From assembly GCF_023701945.1 (NCBI RefSeq), contig NZ_JABAEF010000002.1, forward strand, positions 62,001 to 126,000: a DNA stretch of 64,000 bases, written 5' to 3'. This document shows, piece by piece, positions 58,652 to 64,000 of this stretch. The notes beneath the pieces are model-generated. The model was not told where the DNA came from. It did not search any database and was given only the letters and a program-made list of their open reading frames with translations. Position 1 is the first letter of the stretch. Every line of letters starts with the position of its first letter. This DNA comes from Rhizobium sp. CG5 (GTDB lineage: Bacteria > Pseudomonadota > Alphaproteobacteria > Rhizobiales > Rhizobiaceae). Made by a program: the position numbers and the translations under genes.

Positions 58652-59209
58652 ATGATCAAGTCAAAGCTCCGCACGCTCGCCCTTGCCACCGTCATGGCCG
58701 CAGGAACACTTGGCGCCTATGCGGCAAACCCGAAAGTCGGTGGTGCGGCGATGTTCGAGGACAAGAACATCGTTGAAAATGCCATGAACTCCAAGGATCA
58801 CACCACGCTCGTGGCCGCCGTCAAGGCCGCCGGTCTGGTCGAGACCCTGCAGGGCAAGGGACCGTTCACGGTCTTCGCGCCGACCAATGCCGCTTTCGAA
58901 GCCCTGCCGGCCGGTACCGTCGACACGCTGCTGAAGCCGGAAAACAAGGCGCAGCTGACCAAGGTGCTGACCTGCCATGTGGTGGCCGCCAATGCCATGT
59001 CCGACGCAATCGGCAAGATGATTGCCGACGACAAGGGCGAGCATGACGTCAAGACCGTCGGCGGCTGCATCCTGAAGGCCAAGCAGGACATGGGCAAGAT
59101 CACGCTGACCGATGAGACCGGCGGCGTCGCCACCGTCACCATCGCCGATGTCAAGCAGTCGAACGGCGTCATTCACGTCATCGACAAGGTGCTTCTGCCC
59201 AAGATGTAA
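58652..59209 (+). CDS. Secreted fasciclin-domain (Nex18-like) protein
   Basis: 185 residues from ATG 58652 (GAAACCATC upstream). Signal peptide about 1-24 (LRTLALATVMAAGTLGAYA), then one fasciclin domain (about 40-183) with the H1 motif GPFTVFAPTNAAFEAL (70-85) and the H2-type KVLTCHVVAANAM, where a Cys (C108) and a second Cys (C139) could form a disulphide. Fasciclin domains mediate adhesion. The gene lies 199 bp after the anti-sigma gene and ends at a terminator (59240-59265). This is the expected target of the ECF sigma factor. Confidence 0.93.
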   Translation: MIKSKLRTLALATVMAAGTLGAYAANPKVGGAAMFEDKNIVENAMNSKDHTTLVAAVKAAGLVETLQGKGPFTVFAPTNAAFEALPAGTVDTLLKPENKAQLTKVLTCHVVAANAMSDAIGKMIADDKGEHDVKTVGGCILKAKQDMGKITLTDETGGVATVTIADVKQSNGVIHVIDKVLLPKM

Positions 59210-59239
59210 TCCCGGCCAACTCTACGGAACTCGGCAAGG

Positions 59240-59265
59240 CCCGTCGCATTCCAGCGGCGGGTTTT
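59240..59265 (+). terminator. Terminator after the fasciclin gene
   Basis: CCCGTCGC (59240-59247) pairs with GCGGCGGG (59254-59261), including one G-U pair, around a 6-nt loop, followed by TTTT (59262-59265). Confidence 0.7.
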
Positions 59266-59275
59266 CCGTGTCAGG

Positions 59276-59941
59276 CTATGCGATGGCCCGACGACCGACC
59301 GCGACGCCGATCGCCTGGCGAAGCTCGTCCAGGCCTTCGCCCTTCTCCGAGGATGTGGCCAGCACTTCCGGAAAGGCGGCCGGGTGCTTCTTGATCTTTT
59401 CCAGCGTCTCCGAAAGCAATCTGGGCACGCCCGCGACCTTGATCTTGTCGGTCTTGGTCAGCACGATCTGATAGGAGACGGCGGCCTTGTCGAGCAGGCC
59501 CAGCACTTCGTCATCATTCGGCTTGATGCCGTGGCGGCTGTCGATCAGCACATAAACCCGCTTCAACGTGGCGCGGCCGCGCAGATAGTCGAAGACCAGC
59601 TTGGTCCAGGCATCCACATTCTCCTTTGGCGCCTGCGCATAACCGTAGCCCGGCATGTCGACCAGCGCCATCGGCGGCATGTCGCCGGCTTGGCCGCTAT
59701 AGCCGTCCGGAACGAAATAGTTCAGCTCCTGGGTTCGGCCCGGCGTATTGGACGTGCGGGCCAAGCCCTTCTGCCCCACCAGCGCATTGATCAGCGATGA
59801 TTTTCCGACATTCGATCGCCCGGCAAAAGCCACTTCCAGCGGGCCTTCCGGCGGCAGGAATTTCATCGACGGCACGCCGCGGATGAAGATCCATGGCCGG
59901 CCGAACAGGACCGGTTCGTTTGCGGGGGTTGTCGATGTCAT
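59276..59941 (-). CDS. engB: Ribosome biogenesis GTPase YsxC/EngB
   Basis: 221 residues: P-loop GRSNVGKSS (41-49), switch-region [10 protein letters not shown] (G2), G3 DMPGYG, and the TKTD base motif (G4). It acts in 50S assembly and, in many bacteria, in cell division. Located downstream of yidC on the same strand, although an intrinsic terminator (60031-60060) lies between them. Start [11 protein letters not shown] at 59941. Confidence 0.95.
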   Translation of the reverse strand: MTSTTPANEPVLFGRPWIFIRGVPSMKFLPPEGPLEVAFAGRSNVGKSSLINALVGQKGLARTSNTPGRTQELNYFVPDGYSGQAGDMPPMALVDMPGYGYAQAPKENVDAWTKLVFDYLRGRATLKRVYVLIDSRHGIKPNDDEVLGLLDKAAVSYQIVLTKTDKIKVAGVPRLLSETLEKIKKHPAAFPEVLATSSEKGEGLDELRQAIGVAVGRRAIA

Positions 59942-60030
59942 GGCAGTGCCTCTTTACGGATCTCCTGAAAGCCGGAATCCGGGTTTTGAACTGTGATGTC
60001 AAGAGGTGGCCAGGTGCCGGCCTCCCCATA

Positions 60031-60060
60031 AGAAAAAAGCCCCGGAAAACCGGGGCTTTC
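60031..60060 (-). terminator. Intrinsic terminator between yidC and engB
   Basis: AAAGCCCCGG (60036-60045) and CCGGGGCTTT (60050-60059) form a 10-bp stem with loop AAAA. Read on the minus strand it is followed by TTTTTT (from 60038 down to 60033). It ends transcripts from yidC, so engB probably has a separate promoter in the about 90 bp before it. Confidence 0.85.
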
Positions 60061-60064
60061 TGTA

Positions 60065-61933
60065 TTACTTGGTCGCGGCGGGTTTTCGTCGGAACATGCC
60101 GCGGAGATTGTCGAACAGCTCCACCTTCATGCCCTGGCGCTTCATGATGATACTTTGCTGTAGGATCGAAAGCGTGTTGTTCCAGGCCCAGTAGATGACC
60201 AGACCGGCCGGGAAGGTTGCCAGCATGAACGTGAAGATCAGCGGCATCCAGGTGAACAGCATCGCCTGGGTCGGATCCGGCGGCGTCGGGTTCATGCGCA
60301 TCTGCAGGAACATGGTAATGCCCATGATGATCGGCCAGACGCCGAGATGCAGGAAGGTTGGGCCTTCGAACGGCAGCAGGCCGAACAGGTTGATGAAGGT
60401 TGTCGGATCCGGTGCCGACAGGTCCTTAATCCAGCCGAAGAACGGCGCATGGCGCATTTCGATGGTGATGTAGATGACTTTGTAGAGCGCAAAGAACACC
60501 GGGATCTGCAAGACGACCGGCCAGCAACCCGCGATCGGATTGATCTTCTCGGTCTTGTACAGTTCCATCATGCCCTTCTGCAGGGCCATCTTGTCGTCGC
60601 CGAACTTCGCCTTCAGCTCTTCCATCTTCGGCTGGACACGCTTCATGGCGGCCATCGATGAATATTGCTTGTTGGCAAGCGGGAAGAACAGCAGCTTGAC
60701 GACGATCGTCGTCAGCAGGATGGCGACACCGAAATTGCCGACCAGACGGAAGAAGAAGTCCATCAGACGGAACATCGGCTTGGTGAAGAAATAGAACCAG
60801 CCCCAGTCGATCAAAAGGTCGAAGCGCGGCACTTCATAGCTGGTCACCTCTGCCTTGTCGGTTGTGAACAGGCTGGTGAACATCGTGCCGAACCACGATT
60901 TATCGCTGGCATAGCCGTCGACGACGGGAACTTCCTTGGCGCCGGCAAAGAGCAGGGTCTTGGTCGTGGCAGACTGACCGGGAGCCACCGACACGGCATC
61001 ATTCTTATAGTCTGCCTGGAAGCGCGGCTGACCGTCGGTAAAATGCGAGAAGCGGCTCTCGTAGGCGAGATCCTGCGGCGGGATAAGTGCTGCCGCCCAA
61101 TATTTGTCGGTAACGCCGATCCAGCCGCCGGTCGCCTTTTCATTGACGATCGGCTCTTCTTCGACGGCGCTGTATTTCTTCTCGACCAGCCCGCCGGTGG
61201 CGCCGATGACGCCCAGGAAGCCTTCATGCAGAACATAGACGGAAGCTGTGGTGGGCTTGTTGTAGCGCGTGACGCGGCCGTATGGGGCAACGCTTGCAGC
61301 AGAAGCCCCGGCGTTGGACACGGTGTCCTCGATCTGGAACATGTAGTGCTGATCGACCGAGATCTTGCGGGAGAACGTCAAGCCCGCATCATTGGCATAG
61401 GTCAGCGTGACAGGAGTAGTTTCGGTCAGCTTGTCATTGCCGGACACCGTCCAGACAGTGTTGGGACCGGGAACGCCGCCAGCGTTCTCGCCAGCGATAT
61501 AGCCGATTTCTGCGAAGTATCCGTCCTTGGTGTCGGCCGGATTGAACAGGGTAATGATCGGGCTCGAGTCGTCCACTGTCTCGTGGTAGCCCTTGAGCTT
61601 GAGGTCATCAAGGCGGGCGCCGGTCAGGTTGATCGAGCCGGACAGTGCTTTGGTGTCGATGGCAACGCGGGCCGTTTTGGCAATGGCTTCATCGCGGTTG
61701 GCGGTGGCATTGGCCTGGGTGGAGCCGGGAAGGGCGCCGTTCACGGTGCCCGCCGGCGCCGGCGTGGCTGCGTTGTTGGTCGCCGGGGCGGTCCGGGCTT
61801 CCTGCTCCAGGCGCGCCTGTTCCGCCAGCCGCTGCTTCTCGATCCTCGGGTTCATATAGAGGAACTGCCAGGCAATGACGACCAGCACCGACATGGCAAT
61901 CGCGATGAAATAATTGCGGTTGTTTTGCATCAT
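60065..61933 (-). CDS. yidC: Membrane protein insertase YidC
   Basis: 622 residues: an N-terminal transmembrane segment (about 6-24), a large periplasmic domain (about 40-390) and the conserved insertase core with five further helices (about 395-600). Core signatures are [40 protein letters not shown] and [20 protein letters not shown]. Inserts proteins into the inner membrane with or without SecYEG. Its start overlaps the rnpA stop by 4 bp. Confidence 0.97.
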   Translation of the reverse strand: MMQNNRNYFIAIAMSVLVVIAWQFLYMNPRIEKQRLAEQARLEQEARTAPATNNAATPAPAGTVNGALPGSTQANATANRDEAIAKTARVAIDTKALSGSINLTGARLDDLKLKGYHETVDDSSPIITLFNPADTKDGYFAEIGYIAGENAGGVPGPNTVWTVSGNDKLTETTPVTLTYANDAGLTFSRKISVDQHYMFQIEDTVSNAGASAASVAPYGRVTRYNKPTTASVYVLHEGFLGVIGATGGLVEKKYSAVEEEPIVNEKATGGWIGVTDKYWAAALIPPQDLAYESRFSHFTDGQPRFQADYKNDAVSVAPGQSATTKTLLFAGAKEVPVVDGYASDKSWFGTMFTSLFTTDKAEVTSYEVPRFDLLIDWGWFYFFTKPMFRLMDFFFRLVGNFGVAILLTTIVVKLLFFPLANKQYSSMAAMKRVQPKMEELKAKFGDDKMALQKGMMELYKTEKINPIAGCWPVVLQIPVFFALYKVIYITIEMRHAPFFGWIKDLSAPDPTTFINLFGLLPFEGPTFLHLGVWPIIMGITMFLQMRMNPTPPDPTQAMLFTWMPLIFTFMLATFPAGLVIYWAWNNTLSILQQSIIMKRQGMKVELFDNLRGMFRRKPAATK

Positions 61934-62319
61934 ACTTTCCTGGGGCGGGTCGCGTCGGAACGCTCGGATCTTGGATTGGCTTCGATGCGCTGATGGAGCT
62001 GGTTCGTCAATTGCCTGAACGGCGCGGCCAGCACATCCCGCCGGGCGACAATCACATAGTCATGTCCGGGCATCATTGCAAACCCTGCGCTCAATCGCAC
62101 AGCCTCTTTGAGGCGTCGGCGCATCCTGTTCCGTTCGACCGCATTTCCATGCTTCTTGGTCACGGTGAAGCCGACGCGGGGCGCAGTCTCGGGTTCGGCG
62201 CGATCGAGCACTTCCAGCAGGAAGTATTTGCCCTTGCGCCGCTCACCTTCGCGAACAGCAAGAAACTGCGGGCGGCTTTTCAGCCGCCCGGCAGTTTGTT
62301 TGGGTATATCACACGTCAT
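61930..62319 (-). CDS. rnpA: Ribonuclease P protein component
   Basis: 129 residues from ATG 62319. The RNase P motif is [24 protein letters not shown] (about 52-75; R-N-R-x-x-R-R-x-x-R) and the family phrase [12 protein letters not shown] precedes it. The upstream frame to 62394 overlaps the rpmH end and is not used. The stop overlaps the yidC ATG (ATGA). Part of the rpmH-rnpA-yidC operon. Confidence 0.96.
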   Translation of the reverse strand: MTCDIPKQTAGRLKSRPQFLAVREGERRKGKYFLLEVLDRAEPETAPRVGFTVTKKHGNAVERNRMRRRLKEAVRLSAGFAMMPGHDYVIVARRDVLAAPFRQLTNQLHQRIEANPRSERSDATRPRKV

Positions 62320-62351
62320 TGGCCCGGCGCTTTCATCGGGCACATCCGGCC

Positions 62352-62486
62352 TTAGGCCGAAAGACGCTGACGACCGCGTCCACGACGGGCGCAAAGAACC
62401 TTGCGGCCGCCGGCAGTGGCCATACGTGCACGAAAACCATGGCGACGCTTGCGAACAAGCTTGGATGGTTGGTAGGTACGCTTCAT
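62352..62486 (-). CDS. rpmH: 50S ribosomal protein L34
   Basis: 44 residues, [20 protein letters not shown] and continuing to the typical basic end RGRQRLSA. The start is at 62486; no good Shine-Dalgarno is visible in the short AT-rich leader just before ATG (GGTATTAAAAAA). A strong promoter lies at 62602-62630. It is separated from rnpA by 32 bp. Too small for a 60-residue cut-off and recognised by its sequence. Confidence 0.97.
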   Translation of the reverse strand: MKRTYQPSKLVRKRRHGFRARMATAGGRKVLCARRGRGRQRLSA

Positions 62487-62939
62487 TTTTTTAATACCGC
62501 GGTGTGCGGCCCTTCTTGGGTTTGCATTGCTGCAAGAGCGTTAGAGTGTGGAGAACGGCTGGAGGACCCGCGGAAACGGGCGCACCTGTCCGAACGCGCG
62601 CCTTATACGGACGATGGCTGCCGGAGTCAATTGGCGGGTCTCTCAGAGCCGCATCAAGGCCCTGATGGTCAAATCTTGCACTCCCCGAGTTAACCATCTT
62701 CCGGTTGCTGAAATGAAACAAAATTCAGTTTTCACCGTGCTTTTCTGTCGCCTACCGCGGTGATTGCAAGAAAGCCGGCGCTTCAATTCAGATCCACGCT
62801 GTCGCAGACAAGTCATTGGCGCAAAAGCGACGAAAATTAGGAGGCAACAATTCATTAACATGGAGGGGGTATTTTACAGGATAGTGAGGGACTGACGCTG
62901 CGTTGGTCCCAGGTGGGTTTCACATCAGGAGTGGGGCTA
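62487..62939. other. Divergent intergenic region rpmH / chemoreceptor
   Basis: 453 bp holding the promoters of the rpmH-rnpA-yidC operon (minus) and of the chemoreceptor (plus). The rpmH promoter is clear (62602-62630). For the chemoreceptor no -35/-10 pair stands out. A further AT-rich stretch (62710-62760) contains TGAAATGAAACAAAATTCAG. No small open frame here looks real. Confidence 0.45.
62602..62630 (-). promoter_or_regulatory. rpmH operon promoter
   Basis: On the minus strand TTGACT (62630-62625), 17 bp, TATAAG (62607-62602), a near-consensus housekeeping promoter. It would give a leader of about 110 nt before rpmH. Confidence 0.7.
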
Positions 62940-64000
62940 GTGAAAATTAGCGGCAAAGTCTATTCGTTGGTCGGCATGTTGGGGTTTGCTGCTGTTTTGA
63001 TCGGTGCGATCGGTATATTCGTGACTGTCCAATACGGCGCCAAGTCTCAGGAGGTGCAATCGGTATCGCAGCGCGCCTACATGGGCGAGCGTCTGAACCG
63101 TCTCGTGACGGCCGTGGTAATGGACGCGCGCGGCATTTACGCGGCGCCTTCCACCGAAAAGGCCGATGGTTTCGCCAAGGGCCTCCTGAAAAGTCTTGAT
63201 TCCATGGACAAGGTCATCGCCGACTGGAAGCCGCTGGTTCCCGCCGCCCAGCAGCCGACATTCGACGCGATGGTCAAGCGCGCCGCCGAATTCCGCACGT
63301 TCCGGGCCGAGACCGCTCGCCTGGGCACGCAGGTCGATCCGAAGGCCGCCAACGAGCAGGGCAATAACGAAAACAATCGCGCCAACCGCAAGGCCTTCCA
63401 GGCCGAGATCGATGCCGTCGTCGACAGCGACAAGGCTGAACTGGCTGCTTTGACCGATTCGCTTGCCTCATTCCAGTCGACCATGCTGATCCTGATTTCC
63501 ACCGTGACCGTTCTGGCCGTCGCAGCCGGTACCGGTTGTGGCATGTTCGTTGGCGTCAACCAGCTGAGCCGGCCCATCCGCAACGTCACCCATGCCATGA
63601 AGAGAGTGGCTGAAGGTGACTTCGAGACTGAAGTGCCCTATGCCGGCCGTCGCGATGAAATCGGCGACATGGCCGCCGCCGTCGAGGTGTTCAAGCAGAA
63701 CGGCCTGGCCGTCAATCGCCTGAACGCCCAGGAAACGGCGATGCGCGCCAAGAGTGACGATCTGCAATCGAGCATGGCCACCGTCGTCTCGGCCGCCGCC
63801 GCAGGCGATTTCACCAAGCGGATCGAAAAGAACTACGACGACGCCAACCTCAATCTCTTTGCCAGCAACATCAACGATCTTCTGAAGACCGTCGATACCG
63901 GCGTGACGGAAACCCGTCGCGTGATTGCCAATCTCGCCGAGGGCGATCTGACGCACAACATGCGCGGCGAATTCCGCGGCGCCTTTGCGGAGTTGCAGAC
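62940..64000 (+). CDS. Methyl-accepting chemotaxis protein, 5' part
   Basis: Starts at GTG 62940 with AGGAG at 62927-62931. The frame stays open to the window end (about 353 residues visible). Transmembrane helix 1 (about 10-32), a periplasmic four-helix-bundle-type sensor region (about 33-180), transmembrane helix 2 (about 181-207), a first HAMP domain (about 208-262; LSRPIRNVTHAMKRVAEGDF) and a second HAMP (about 305-350; DFTKRIEKNYDDANLNLF then AEGDLTHNMRGEF). The signalling domain lies outside the window. Ligand unknown. Confidence 0.9.
   Translation, partial: MKISGKVYSLVGMLGFAAVLIGAIGIFVTVQYGAKSQEVQSVSQRAYMGERLNRLVTAVVMDARGIYAAPSTEKADGFAKGLLKSLDSMDKVIADWKPLVPAAQQPTFDAMVKRAAEFRTFRAETARLGTQVDPKAANEQGNNENNRANRKAFQAEIDAVVDSDKAELAALTDSLASFQSTMLILISTVTVLAVAAGTGCGMFVGVNQLSRPIRNVTHAMKRVAEGDFETEVPYAGRRDEIGDMAAAVEVFKQNGLAVNRLNAQETAMRAKSDDLQSSMATVVSAAAAGDFTKRIEKNYDDANLNLFASNINDLLKTVDTGVTETRRVIANLAEGDLTHNMRGEFRGAFAELQ

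Overview
The window is a stretch of a high-GC alphaproteobacterial chromosome, almost certainly from the Rhizobiaceae (Rhizobium / Agrobacterium / Sinorhizobium relatives). The evidence is the content and order of core genes (lptC-lptA-lptB-rpoN-hpf-ptsN; olsB beside an NADP-malic enzyme and mutS; nfuA-tsaB-rimI-fur-plsC-miaB-phoH-ybeY-tlyC-lnt; rpmH-rnpA-yidC), the PraR-type regulator, the Mur-like Fur protein and rhizobial-style Irr and PHO boxes. There is no insertion sequence, prophage, integrase, CRISPR array, tRNA or rRNA gene. Coding density is high and long antisense open frames are only a by-product of the high GC.

Layout. 1-1376: end of the heat-shock repressor hrcA, then grpE. 1411-6527, minus strand: lipopolysaccharide-export genes lptC-lptA-lptB, then rpoN, hpf and ptsN. 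6874-13038: ihfB, a lapA-like membrane protein, two RNA methyltransferases and lspA, an orphan soluble hybrid histidine kinase, and olsB (ornithine lipids) behind a good PHO box. 13057-16639: a small hypothetical gene, a LysR regulator and the malic enzyme. 16746-25880: mutS, glnD, murJ, a small M15 peptidase, trpS. 25973-35590: a long plus-strand series covering stress (usp), Fe-S assembly (nfuA, with an Irr-type box on its promoter), tRNA and ribosome modification (tsaB, rimI, miaB, ybeY), metal regulation (fur/mur), acyltransfer (plsC/olsA-like), phoH, tlyC and lnt. 35744-38393: praR-like regulator, metK (with a palindromic operator candidate), trmB. 38470-42593: an hsp20/DUF1150 pair with a sigma-32-like promoter, nucleoside hydrolase, ribokinase, rmuC. 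42880-46067: two tandem globin-coupled chemoreceptors. 46160-49669: def-fmt-truA, then arsC-arsH without arsR or an arsenite pump. 49676-57045: Yip1-family protein, dapE, dapD, a LOG-family hydrolase, an EF-hand protein, a HAD nucleotidase, an EamA transporter and argB. 57200-59209: ECF sigma factor, RskA-type anti-sigma factor and a secreted fasciclin protein. 59276-62486, minus: engB, yidC, rnpA, rpmH. From 62940 a transmembrane chemoreceptor runs off the window.

Most of the window is housekeeping. The most interesting points are the sigma / anti-sigma / fasciclin locus, which has the same three-part make-up as the SigK-RskA-MPT70/83 system of Mycobacterium tuberculosis; predicted phosphate control of olsB; predicted iron control of nfuA; a palindrome in front of metK; the duplicated oxygen-type chemoreceptors; and an EF-hand protein whose two calcium-binding pairs are separated by a long Gly/Pro/Asp linker.

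Coordinates of starts were adjusted from the longest open frame where a family-typical start or ribosome binding site was clear; each such choice is explained in its entry.
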